From: CAIVND01 sp035532075
GTDB lineage: Bacteria > Actinomycetota > Acidimicrobiia > Acidimicrobiales > Bog-793
Length of the DNA: 8,486 nt
Assembly: GCA_035532075.1 (NCBI GenBank)
Contig: DATKRV010000022.1
Span: 1 to 8,486, forward strand
Reading direction: 5' to 3'
Part shown: positions 1 to 7,355 of the stretch, piece by piece
Layout: the number at the start of each line of letters is the position of its first letter
How positions within the stretch are numbered: the stretch's first letter is position 1
Notes under the pieces: model-generated
Told to the model about the DNA's origin: nothing
The model's database searches: none
The model's input: only the letters and a program-made list of their open reading frames with translations
Made by a program: the position numbers and the translations under genes

Positions 1-2658
1 CTTTCTGGCCGCGCTGCGAGCGAAGCCGCTTGCCTCGCGACGCGACACGACAAGATCGAGGTTGAACTCGATGAACTACGAAGCACATGGAGCGCGCGAG
101 CGGCCGAGGTGGGTTGGGACGTCGAGCGGGTGCACGCGCTGCTCGATGGTGTTGATCGTCGAATGCCCTTCGACATCGATGGCGAACAACGCGAGCACGA
201 CCGAATGGTTGGGCCGCGTGGGCTCACCGAGCATGATGCCGCGTTCACGCGCGACGACGCGATCGTCGCTTGGGCCGAGGCACACGCCCAAGGAGCGAGA
301 CTCGCAGACCTCGACCGGCTCACCGACGCGACGCTCGCAAGGTCAGAGATCGTGCCGCTCGTCGTCGCCGACGAGGACGGTCAACCCATCACCACCGCGA
401 GCGGACCAGTTCGCTCAGGAGTCGTGCGACTCGTTCGTTCGCCGGCGTCCGGAATCGAAATGCTCGTCTGCGAGCCCCGCTACTCGACCGAGGAGTTGCT
501 TTCGACCGAGGTCCATGTGCTCGATGTCGCACGCGGCGGTCGGGGCGCTGACGCGGGTCGAGTCAGCCCGGCCACTCTCGACAACGCGCTCGCCGCCCGC
601 AGTTACCTGTCGAGCGAGCAAGAGGCGATGGTCCGTGAAATCTGCGGCTCGGGCGACCGGATCAGCCTCGTCGTGGGCGTTCCCGGATCGGGCAAGACGT
701 TCGCACTCGAAGCGGCACGCGCCGCGTGGCGCTCCGATGGCTTTCAGGTCATCGGTGCCGCGCTCGCCGCGGAGGCGGCAAGCCAGCTCGAGGCGGGATC
801 GAAGATCGCCTCGTCAACACTCGACCATCTTCTTTACGAGCTCGATCTCCCTCCTGGGTTGTCGAACACGGCCCGGCTCGACCGTAAGACCGTTGTCGTC
901 GTCGACGAAGCGAGCATGGTCGACACCCGTCGTCTCTCCCGGTTGCTCGATCACGCGGCGAATGCTGGAGCGAAGGTCGTCCTCACCGGGGACGACCGCC
1001 AGCTCCCTTCGATCGAGGCTGGTGGCGCATTCGCGGCACTCGCTCGCGACCTCGGTGCGAGCCGACTGAGCGACAACGCTCGCCAAGTTGAATCGTGGGA
1101 GCGCGGCGCGCTCACCGCTCTTCGCGAAGGGCGAACCGGTGAAGCTGCGGGTGACTACCGACGCCACGGACGCGTGCATCTTGCCGAAGAGCCCGGTGTT
1201 TTGCTGGAACAGATGGTCGAGTCGTGGTGGTCGGCGCGCTGCGACGGCGACGACGCCGTCCTCTATGCGTACGCGCGTGAGGCAGCACGAATACTCAACC
1301 GCATGGCGCGAGCGCGCGCCGAAGGTGAGGGGAAGTTATCAGGCCCCGAACTGACCATTACCGAGTGGACGCACGGCGATCTTGCCGAGCGTTCCTACCG
1401 AGTGGGTGACGAACTGTGCTGTCTACGCAACCGCGATCGCCTCGGTGCAAAGCGCGATCCGTCCGGGCGCGGCGTGCGCAACGGCACACGCGGGACCATC
1501 GCTTCGATCAACCATGAGTCTGGTGAGCTCGTGCTCGCGACCGCTGACGAACGAAGGATCACCTTGCCGCAGGAGTACGTGCGGCGCTTCACCGACTACG
1601 GGTACGCCTGGACACTCCATAAAGGTCAGGGACAGACCGTTGGGCAGACCGATCGCGGTACCGAGACCGAGGACATTCGACGGCGTGGCCGCGCCTTCAT
1701 CTTCGGTGCAGAGTCCCTTACTGCGGAGGCCGCACTCGTCGCCGCGAGTCGAGCGACAGACTCGACCGAACTCTTCGTCCTCGTTGATCCCGACGAACTA
1801 CCCGAAACACCGGCCGCACTCGCGGAAAGTCTCGGACGATCGTGGGCACGTAGCGAACACCAAGTCCTGGCGAATGAGGAACTCGACGCGGCGTCCGAGA
1901 TCACTCGTCTCGCCAAGACGGAACGTCGTGATCTCGCCGACGAACGCGATGCGCTCGTTGCCCTCATTGGACCCGGTCCTGCCGCGGACCTCCGATGGCG
2001 CGAGGACGACGCTCGGCGTCGCCTTGGTGCAGCCGTCGTTCATCGGGACGAAGTGATCGAAGAGGAGAGAAGCCGCGAACGAGACGTCGCCGACCCCGAC
2101 ACGTTCGACACTGAATCTGCACGCTCACAACTGCGCGCGACGCGAAAGGCGCGAGCGGTAACCGAGCGCGAGACGCGTGCAGCGCACGAGGACACACTCG
2201 GTGTTGAGCAAGCAATCGTCTCCCAAGCACACATTCGTAAGCTGCGCGGCTCTGACGTGCGAAGCGCGCTCGATCGATTGGAGATCGTTGATTCCGCGCT
2301 CTCGACGAAACGGCAGCGCGAACTCGACGCGCTCGCTGCGACACCACCGGACTACATCGTGGCGTTGATCGGTATGCCGCCGATTGAACGCGGTCATTCG
2401 CTGCGATGGCGTCAAGGCCTCGTCGAGATAGAAGACTGGCGAAGGTCCGTCGTTTTCCCCTTAGAGAACACGGCCACTAGCCCGTGGGTGCGAGCGCTCG
2501 GTCCGGACCTTGAGGGTTGGGATGGCCGCCGCCGCCGCAAGACAGTGGCCAGCCTGCGCGCGGTACGGCGCGACCTCGGAATTGAGAAGGCGGAAGCTCG
2601 AGCGGATGCTCAACGAGTCCAACACGTCACGTCACGAGTCCTGGGGCGCATCCGATGA
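1..2658 (+). CDS. MobF-family conjugative relaxase-helicase (TraA/TrwC-like), 5' partial
   Basis: The frame is open from base 1, so the gene starts outside the window; the GTG at 109 is internal, since matching family-like sequence (ATRHDK..., ELRSTW) lies before it. The 885 visible residues form the C-terminal part of a MobF relaxase, which in this family nicks oriT and unwinds the strand transferred in conjugation. The N-terminal relaxase domain with its catalytic tyrosines is not visible. A RecD-like superfamily 1 helicase follows. Numbered from base 1, it shows LSSEQ (about 203-207), Walker A GVPGSGKT (226-233), Walker B VVVDEAS (about 299-305), motif III GDDRQLPS (330-337), the late motif YAWTLHKGQGQT (535-546) and a VAASRATDSTELFVL segment near the end of the core. 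From about residue 618 the protein is charged and helical, probably coiled coil, and ends in a tail with LRWR and EDWRRS. No frameshift is seen. The stop overlaps the next start (ATGA), indicating an operon. Confidence 0.93.
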   Translation, partial: LSGRAASEAACLATRHDKIEVELDELRSTWSARAAEVGWDVERVHALLDGVDRRMPFDIDGEQREHDRMVGPRGLTEHDAAFTRDDAIVAWAEAHAQGARLADLDRLTDATLARSEIVPLVVADEDGQPITTASGPVRSGVVRLVRSPASGIEMLVCEPRYSTEELLSTEVHVLDVARGGRGADAGRVSPATLDNALAARSYLSSEQEAMVREICGSGDRISLVVGVPGSGKTFALEAARAAWRSDGFQVIGAALAAEAASQLEAGSKIASSTLDHLLYELDLPPGLSNTARLDRKTVVVVDEASMVDTRRLSRLLDHAANAGAKVVLTGDDRQLPSIEAGGAFAALARDLGASRLSDNARQVESWERGALTALREGRTGEAAGDYRRHGRVHLAEEPGVLLEQMVESWWSARCDGDDAVLYAYAREAARILNRMARARAEGEGKLSGPELTITEWTHGDLAERSYRVGDELCCLRNRDRLGAKRDPSGRGVRNGTRGTIASINHESGELVLATADERRITLPQEYVRRFTDYGYAWTLHKGQGQTVGQTDRGTETEDIRRRGRAFIFGAESLTAEAALVAASRATDSTELFVLVDPDELPETPAALAESLGRSWARSEHQVLANEELDAASEITRLAKTERRDLADERDALVALIGPGPAADLRWREDDARRRLGAAVVHRDEVIEEERSRERDVADPDTFDTESARSQLRATRKARAVTERETRAAHEDTLGVEQAIVSQAHIRKLRGSDVRSALDRLEIVDSALSTKRQRELDALAATPPDYIVALIGMPPIERGHSLRWRQGLVEIEDWRRSVVFPLENTATSPWVRALGPDLEGWDGRRRRKTVASLRAVRRDLGIEKAEARADAQRVQHVTSRVLGRIR

Positions 2659-3014
2659 TTCGGCGGTCCGCGTCACTGGTGAGCGCACCAGTCAGCGAGG
2701 AGGACGAAGCTGCGGTGCGTCAGATGGAGATAGCACTCGTCGATCCGTCGAAAGCGACCTGTCGGTGCTGGTGTCACCGAGAGTTCGTCACCGTCGTTGA
2801 AGCTGCACACGTCGTTTCCATCTCACGCGCCCAGGCGTACGAACTGGCCGGTCTCTACCGGCGGACGAATGGCGCCGAAGGTCTTCCGGTAATCGCGATC
2901 GGCCACGCCTTACGGGTCCCTGTGGCTTTACTTCGCGAGTGGTGCGGGATCGCCAATTGGGTACGACCTTGTTCCCGGTGCGGCCATGTTCTTCACGAAG
3001 CAAGAGCTTCCTGA
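2655..3014 (+). CDS. Excisionase-like helix-turn-helix protein with flanking cysteine motifs
   Basis: This is a 119-residue protein. Residues about 45-97 read like the excisionase/HTH_17 fold: FVTVVEAAHVVSISRAQAYEL, then a wing region GLPVIAIGHALRVPVALLREW. Such proteins bend DNA at att sites and direct integrases toward excision; others are transcription regulators. Its position between the relaxase and the integrase favours an excisionase (inference). The HTH is flanked by CRCWCH (36-41) and CSRCG (106-110), with another cysteine at 97, suggesting a bound metal. The ATG overlaps the relaxase stop (ATGA), so translation is probably coupled; only a weak GGGG lies upstream. A GAGGAGGA stretch at 2697-2704 could serve a GTG at 2715, giving a form 20 residues shorter that keeps the HTH. 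The gene is convergent with the integrase, with 51 bases between their stops. The specific role is uncertain. Confidence 0.75.
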   Translation: MIRRSASLVSAPVSEEDEAAVRQMEIALVDPSKATCRCWCHREFVTVVEAAHVVSISRAQAYELAGLYRRTNGAEGLPVIAIGHALRVPVALLREWCGIANWVRPCSRCGHVLHEARAS

Positions 3015-3065
3015 GATACCAACCCGGCTCGCGCTTCGCGCTCGCGATGTGAGATGCAGCGAAAG

Positions 3066-4202
3066 TCAGGAACGCGGCTTCGACAGGAGCTGACCCATTA
3101 CCGCCGCCGCGGCCCGGTCGCGCTCCTCGATGACATGTCCGTAGACGCGGAGGGTGAGAGACGGATCGGAGTGTCCCAGGCGCCCCGCCACCGTACGAAC
3201 GTCAACTCCCGCTCCGATCAACTGCGTAGCAGTGAAGTGCCGGAGATCATGGAGACGTACTTCCGAAGCGCCGGCCGCGTTCCTGACCTTGATGAAGAAG
3301 CTCGTCAGGTAGTCAGGACGGAAGGGTTCGTTGCCATCGATTGCAGGAGAGAAAACAAAGCTGTTCGATGCGAGCTCAACTCCAGCGTCGCTCGCAGCCA
3401 GTTTGACGTCCTCCAGCCGCACCGAGAGCAGCGCGACCGCTACGGGGTCAAGCGCAACGAAACGGGCGCGATTCGTTTTTGTGAGTTTTTCCTCAATGCC
3501 GCCGACGGCCACAACGACCGAACGCGCGACTTCGATCCGTCCGAGCTCAAGGTCGACGTCACCCCACCGAAGTCCACAGAGTTCGCCTCGACGCATGCCC
3601 GTCAATGCTGCGAACATCAGCAACGCTGCAAGTTCAGGGTCGTGCTCCTCAGCAACCTCAACGACTTTGCGGACTTGGTCCACGGATGGAACCTGCACCC
3701 GGTGATGAACGACGCGCGGAGCCTTGGCGAGCTCAGCCACGTTCCTTCTTACCCATCCCCACCTAACCGCTTGGTGAAGGGCTGCCGAGATGGTGGCGTG
3801 GTAGTGGTGGATCGTTCGTGCCGAGAGACCACGGGTCTTCAACATCCCGTAAAACTCGTCCAGATGCTTGGAAGTCAGGCGGTTGAGAGCCAACTTTCCC
3901 AACTGCGGCCTGATCGTGCTCTCAACTTGCGAGCGATAGTTGCGCAGTGTGGTCGGTGAAAGGTCCAACCGCTCGCACTCGGCGATCCACTCGTCGAGCA
4001 GTTGGCCGAAGCTCGCCCCGAGTCCATCACTGCGCGACGGTGCCTGCTGGTCCACCAAGTCGCGAAGAGCGTCATCTGCTTCTCGCGCACTGCCGTGGAA
4101 CGTCTTTGAAACCTGGATCGGATTGCCGGAAACGGGATCGTTTCCGACGAAGACGCGCAGCTCCCACACTCCGGGGCGTCGTTGGCGTTTGGTGCCGCGC
4201 AT
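3066..4202 (-). CDS. int: Tyrosine site-specific integrase (phage/ICE type)
   Basis: A complete 378-residue tyrosine recombinase that catalyses integration and, with a directionality factor, excision of the element at the adjacent tRNA. The N-terminal 55 or so residues (GVWELRVFVG...KTFHGSAREAD) resemble an arm-type DNA-binding domain. Residues about 62-155 form the SAM-like core-binding domain, and the catalytic domain fills the rest. All active-site residues are visible: R204 in TGMRRGEL, K242 in TKTNRAR, H318 and R321 in HDLRH, H344 in RLGHSD, and the nucleophile Y354 in LRVYGH. Length is typical of the family. The start is the ATG at 4202. No Shine-Dalgarno precedes it, but a TAGAAT box ends 7 bases upstream, consistent with a leaderless mRNA. 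The gene reads away from the tRNA 3' end into the element and converges with the HTH gene. It appears intact and probably functional. Confidence 0.97.
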   Translation of the reverse strand: MRGTKRQRRPGVWELRVFVGNDPVSGNPIQVSKTFHGSAREADDALRDLVDQQAPSRSDGLGASFGQLLDEWIAECERLDLSPTTLRNYRSQVESTIRPQLGKLALNRLTSKHLDEFYGMLKTRGLSARTIHHYHATISAALHQAVRWGWVRRNVAELAKAPRVVHHRVQVPSVDQVRKVVEVAEEHDPELAALLMFAALTGMRRGELCGLRWGDVDLELGRIEVARSVVVAVGGIEEKLTKTNRARFVALDPVAVALLSVRLEDVKLAASDAGVELASNSFVFSPAIDGNEPFRPDYLTSFFIKVRNAAGASEVRLHDLRHFTATQLIGAGVDVRTVAGRLGHSDPSLTLRVYGHVIEERDRAAAAVMGQLLSKPRS

Positions 4203-4209
4203 GAAACCA

Positions 4210-4238
4210 ATTCTAGGGACGCTGGTGAAAGCTAGGGA
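4210..4238 (-). promoter_or_regulatory. Probable leaderless integrase promoter
   Basis: On the minus strand, TAGAAT (4215-4210) fits an actinobacterial -10 box (TANNNT). It lies 7 bases before the integrase ATG, which would place transcription initiation at the start codon itself. This would explain the missing ribosome binding site. The -35 position (about 4238-4233) reads TCCCTA, a poor match to TTGACA, but it coincides with one copy of the CTAGGGA repeat. The promoter is inferred from sequence only. Confidence 0.45.
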
Positions 4239-4250
4239 TCACACTAGGGA
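4213..4250. repeat. Three direct CTAGGGA repeats upstream of int
   Basis: Exact copies of CTAGGGA lie at 4213-4219, 4232-4238 and 4244-4250, with start-to-start distances of 19 and 12 bases; the second and third extend to CTAGGGAT. They lie between the integrase start and the tRNA, where arm-type integrase sites or excisionase sites are often found. The first overlaps the predicted -10 box and the second the -35 position. Either an arm-site or an operator function is an inference; the repeats themselves are directly visible. Confidence 0.7.
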
Positions 4251-4269
4251 TATACGGGCAGGATACAGA

Positions 4270-4295
4270 AGAGCCGGTGCTTTCGCACCGGCTCT
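4270..4295 (-). terminator. Hairpin terminator of the tRNA-fMet transcript
   Basis: A perfect 11-bp stem encloses a 4-base loop (4281-4284). Read on the minus strand, the loop is GAAA, a stable GNRA-type tetraloop closed by GC-rich pairs. The stem is followed on that strand by the moderately T-rich TCTGTATCC. It lies about 15 bases past the tRNA 3' end, so it is well placed to end the tRNA transcript and shield the integrase from host read-through. The U-tract is weak, as is common in actinobacterial terminators. It may be host sequence or part of the element, depending on where the att core lies. Confidence 0.7.
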
Positions 4296-4310
4296 GACCT
4301 GCACTTTCTT

Positions 4311-4387
<77 letters not shown>

Positions 4388-4400
4388 TCGTGGAGGAACC

Positions 4401-4406
4401 ATCGTA
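4401..4406 (-). promoter_or_regulatory. Probable -10 box of the tRNA-fMet promoter
   Basis: On the minus strand TACGAT fits the TANNNT consensus and lies 13 bases before the first base of the mature tRNA, leaving a leader of about 6-7 bases for RNase P to remove. No convincing -35 element is seen at the usual distance. The 58-base gap between the UPF0182 stop and the tRNA contains nothing else recognisable, and no strong terminator for the upstream gene, so read-through from UPF0182 into the tRNA is also possible. Confidence 0.4.
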
Positions 4407-4445
4407 GCGCACGACCCTACCTCTTCGTGACGAACGACTTACCCG

Positions 4446-7334
4446 TTATCCCCTTGATGTCGGCTTCGTATTCGAGGCGGCGTTTACCTTCAAGAGCTGC
4501 TGCGCCTGCGAAATCAGTTGCCCCGCCGCCTCGACGTCTGTCTGGTAGGTGCCAAGGTCCCCCTGCGCGAGGGCGGTTTGCGCGCTCTGGTAATCCTTCA
4601 CAGCACCAGCGATCAGGGACCGTACAGCGCTTGGAAGCGTCGCCGATGAGCTCGATCCGGAGCCTACGCTAACGCCAGCTCCAAAAACGTCGGCAAGTGC
4701 ACCACTGAGAGTAGGTTCCATCGCTACCTGATTCCCATAGTCGACAACGACCTCTTGAAGCTGAGGGAAAGCCGTCTGCGAGGAACTCACATAGAGCGGG
4801 CGAACATACAGCAAAGAATCCGCGATCGGGAGAATCTGGACGGTCCCAAAGAGCACGGTAGAGCCGCCTTGGTTCAAAAGCGAGATCTGTTTGGAGATGG
4901 TCGGATTGGAGTTGATCGCCGCGTTTACAAGCTGGGGACCATCGATCGGAGTGCCTCCACTCGGAGTCTGAAACGCGGTAAGGCTCCCGTACCCTTGATA
5001 GCTCGAATCTGCAAGGACAAGCGCCGCGAGAGTTTGCACCTTGTCGTTCGCGCTATAGGGAACAAGAGGTTCAACCGCATTGAAGCCCGGTGTCACCTGT
5101 CCAGGGAGCTGAAGAAGTTCATATATCGGGAGGAAACGTTGAATAGAACCGTTTGGTGCCAGCGGAAGCGCGGATGAGGGGTTTCCGGTCGACGAGGTTG
5201 ATGTCTGGGAGAGATCCCATGCATTCGAAAGGCTGTAAAACGAACTCGGAGAGGTGATGTGATAACGACCGTACATTGCAGACTGCACCATGAGTAAATC
5301 TTGCGGATATCTCAGGTGGTCCAAGAGTGGACTTCTCGATGTCTCGAGAGAACTCAGCGGCTTAAACATCGATGGAAACATATGTTCATAGGCAAGCATG
5401 ATCGGATCCGCATTGGCGTCAACGGTATAAAAACTCATTTTGCCTGAGTAGGCATTCACAACGACCTTCACCGCATCGCGAACATAATTGTAATTACCGT
5501 TAAGACCACTTCTTCCGGGCAGTACTGAAGTATTTGCCGGTTGTGCATAGGGATAATTCGGGGTCGTGGTGTACGCATCAAACATCCAGTCGATGTGTCC
5601 ATTGTCGATAACGGCGTAGGGATTCGTGTCGACACTGAGAAATGGCAGAGCCTTCTGGACAGCAGCTTCGGCATCAGGAATATTGATCAGTCGAGACTTC
5701 GCCGTGATCTCGTTCGAAATCAGGAGGTTGAAATCATGAAATCTAATCGCAAACGCGAGACGCGGAAGGAATGAGCCTATGGGAATCCCACCGCTGCCTG
5801 CATACGAACCTTCAACGAGGGCGCCCGACGAATCCTGATATTCAACCTCTGGCTGTTTCGTATCGACAACAACATAATTTCCCTGTCCGGGTGCGAAGTA
5901 AACCTCAGGCTGGGCAAGTGAAACAGAGGCGTTCGTTGCCGTCGCAGGAATATTGCCAAGTGCAAATGTGGGATTCCCAGAACTATCCGAGGCGTTCGCT
6001 GGAGCAACAACCGCGCCGTATCCGTGTGTGTACTGCAGATGAACGTTGATCCAACTCTGCGAGGCGACTCCGCCGCTATTTAGCTCCCTGACGCCGATGT
6101 CAACTGGCGTGATGACTCCGTTGAGCTTGTACCGGTCAATCATCAAATTTGTCAGTCCGTAATAGCTTCTCTTGTCCTGAAGGCGGATATAAGTTGCCTG
6201 CGTCGTGTTTGGATCCCATAGCTGCGCGTTATCAAGCGTCTGCTGATAACTCGAGAGCACTCCAGGAGTGAGGTCCTGATTCGCCGGAAAGTACTGATTC
6301 GCAATGTTGTCGATGTTCATCGCGTCCCTCGTTGCACTGATGTTTCGCGCAATATAAGGCTGTTCCAGGGTGCTTTGCGAGGGCGTAACTTTTAGTGCTT
6401 GATACAGAGACGGATATAGCGCTCCGACGGTGATCGCCAAAAAGATCCACAGCCCAAAGGCAATCAGAGGCATCGCAAAGGATCGTTGATAGACGTTGAA
6501 CGCGAGGAGCACAAAGGCCACAAGAGAAACAATCGCCAACAGTGTGAGCGCAGGAATGCGGACATGAACGTCCGTATAACTTGCGCCGTAGACAACTCCG
6601 TGCTGTGAGAGTTCCAGCGAAAAACGATCAACGTAGTAGTAGGCCCAAGCTCGCTCTAGCGCTATCAGGCTCATAAGCAGTGAGATGTGTGCCAGCGCAC
6701 GGGGCTCGACCCGGAAAGAGCGCTGTGGCCCAGCATCAACATGGAGCGCTCCGTTCAAAACGTAGGCAATAAAAGTCACTATGAGGGCAACGATCAGTGC
6801 GCTGAATATCCAATCGACCAGGAATGAAAGGAACGGCATCCGAAAGACAAAAAAGCTGAGATCGCGATTGAATACGGGATCTTTCTGGCCAAAGGTAACG
6901 GCGTGCCCAAAGAGTAGCCAGTGCTGCCACTGCCCACTCGTTCCACCAGCCAGAATAAGAGCAACAATGAGCGAGACCGCAATACGGATCCACTTAAGGA
7001 AACGTCCAACGTTATCTCGGTAGTGGCGAACAAATTCAGACTCTTGCGTAATAAAGAGCGACTTCGCAACAACTCGGTCGACCAAAAAAAGACAAGAGAA
7101 AATAAGAGCAAAAGCTATGAAAAAAAAGACAATCTCGAGGATGATTTTTGTCGCAGTAACAAGCCGCCACACCTCGCCGATGCCACTCCAGTGAAACCAC
7201 AAGAAGTTTGTGTAGATTCCCGCAAGAGAACTTCCGAGAATAATGAGCAAAATCAACGCTGCCGCTATGAACAGAAAAATAATTCCTGGTCGACGCGAAC
7301 GCTGCCCTTGAGGCATGTCTGAAGGAAGGCGCAT
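4446..7334 (-). CDS. UPF0182 family seven-helix membrane protein
   Basis: A complete 962-residue protein, within the usual size of the UPF0182 family (large actinobacterial and cyanobacterial membrane proteins of unknown function). After a short basic N-terminus there are seven hydrophobic segments at about residues 18-41, 62-85, 117-134, 166-193, 213-235, 259-280 and 287-310. Family-like stretches include NFLWFHW (43-49), DPVFNRDLSFFVF (152-164) and YVDRF (234-238). The remaining 650 or so residues are hydrophilic and probably extracytoplasmic. They begin near the family-typical EQPYIARNI (324-332) and end in a short helical, glutamine-rich tail. The ATG at 7334 is preceded by AAGGAA with almost no spacer; the next methionine (residue 7) lacks a better site. 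No signal peptide is needed, since the first helix anchors the protein. It lies about 20 bases after the preceding gene on the same strand, suggesting an operon. Function is not known and I do not assign one. Confidence 0.95.
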   Translation of the reverse strand: MRLPSDMPQGQRSRRPGIIFLFIAAALILLIILGSSLAGIYTNFLWFHWSGIGEVWRLVTATKIILEIVFFFIAFALIFSCLFLVDRVVAKSLFITQESEFVRHYRDNVGRFLKWIRIAVSLIVALILAGGTSGQWQHWLLFGHAVTFGQKDPVFNRDLSFFVFRMPFLSFLVDWIFSALIVALIVTFIAYVLNGALHVDAGPQRSFRVEPRALAHISLLMSLIALERAWAYYYVDRFSLELSQHGVVYGASYTDVHVRIPALTLLAIVSLVAFVLLAFNVYQRSFAMPLIAFGLWIFLAITVGALYPSLYQALKVTPSQSTLEQPYIARNISATRDAMNIDNIANQYFPANQDLTPGVLSSYQQTLDNAQLWDPNTTQATYIRLQDKRSYYGLTNLMIDRYKLNGVITPVDIGVRELNSGGVASQSWINVHLQYTHGYGAVVAPANASDSSGNPTFALGNIPATATNASVSLAQPEVYFAPGQGNYVVVDTKQPEVEYQDSSGALVEGSYAGSGGIPIGSFLPRLAFAIRFHDFNLLISNEITAKSRLINIPDAEAAVQKALPFLSVDTNPYAVIDNGHIDWMFDAYTTTPNYPYAQPANTSVLPGRSGLNGNYNYVRDAVKVVVNAYSGKMSFYTVDANADPIMLAYEHMFPSMFKPLSSLETSRSPLLDHLRYPQDLLMVQSAMYGRYHITSPSSFYSLSNAWDLSQTSTSSTGNPSSALPLAPNGSIQRFLPIYELLQLPGQVTPGFNAVEPLVPYSANDKVQTLAALVLADSSYQGYGSLTAFQTPSGGTPIDGPQLVNAAINSNPTISKQISLLNQGGSTVLFGTVQILPIADSLLYVRPLYVSSSQTAFPQLQEVVVDYGNQVAMEPTLSGALADVFGAGVSVGSGSSSSATLPSAVRSLIAGAVKDYQSAQTALAQGDLGTYQTDVEAAGQLISQAQQLLKVNAASNTKPTSRG

Positions 7335-7340
7335 TTCCTT
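7322..7340 (-). promoter_or_regulatory. Inverted repeat enclosing the UPF0182 start codon
   Basis: On the minus strand AAGGAA (7340-7335) and TTCCTT (7327-7322) are perfect inverted copies flanking a 7-base loop, ATGCGCC, which holds the start codon. The left arm is also the only Shine-Dalgarno-like sequence for this gene. In mRNA the hairpin would mask the ribosome binding site. Ribosomes finishing the upstream gene, whose stop is about 20 bases away, could open it. The repeat is seen; the regulatory role is inference, and a 6-bp stem is modest. Confidence 0.35.
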
Positions 7341-7355
7341 ACAACTCTAAGCGCA

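Larger units (their letters stand above)
1..4310. mobile_element. Integrative conjugative/mobilizable element, one end, abutting tRNA-fMet (partial)
   Basis: The block contains a MobF relaxase-helicase, an excisionase-like HTH protein and a tyrosine integrase. The integrase is the last gene before the 3' end of a tRNA gene, which is the classic layout of a tRNA-integrated element. Base composition falls visibly on the far side of the tRNA: the element genes are rich in CTC, GTC, GAC and CGC codons, and the genes to the right are much more A/T-rich. The relaxase points to single-stranded DNA transfer. No type IV secretion or coupling-protein gene is in view, so a self-transmissible ICE cannot be told from a mobilizable IME. 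The exact end is unknown; I place it at the tRNA 3' end because integrases of this family usually cross over inside or at the end of the tRNA, leaving the gene intact. The other end and the second att copy are beyond the left edge. Confidence 0.8.

Noticed and set aside
62..1069. Long plus-strand open frame of 335 codons within the relaxase gene
   Set aside because: It overlaps the relaxase in another frame, is extremely rich in Arg and Ser, has no recognisable motif, and is typical of shadow frames in high-GC DNA.
109..2658. Relaxase starting at the GTG at 109 as a complete gene
   Set aside because: The frame is open back to base 1 and the upstream residues fit the family, so the gene is truncated by the window edge.
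3015..3065. Possible bidirectional terminator between the convergent HTH and int genes
   Set aside because: The GC-rich stretch at 3028-3046 can form only short stems (4-5 bp) and no T-tract follows on either strand; not strong enough to call.
3054..3959. Plus-strand open frame of 301 codons antisense to int
   Set aside because: It lies opposite an integrase with all catalytic residues; its translation shows no domain and is explained by high-GC coding bias on the other strand.
7120..7127. Run of eight A (T8 on the coding strand), a possible slippage site in UPF0182
   Set aside because: It encodes phenylalanines in a membrane helix (VFFFIAF) and the frame continues intact; no stop or alternative product is suggested.
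4446..7334. Possible frameshift or pseudogene in the long UPF0182 frame
   Set aside because: One uninterrupted frame of family-like length with all seven helices and the expected C-terminal region; nothing suggests decay.
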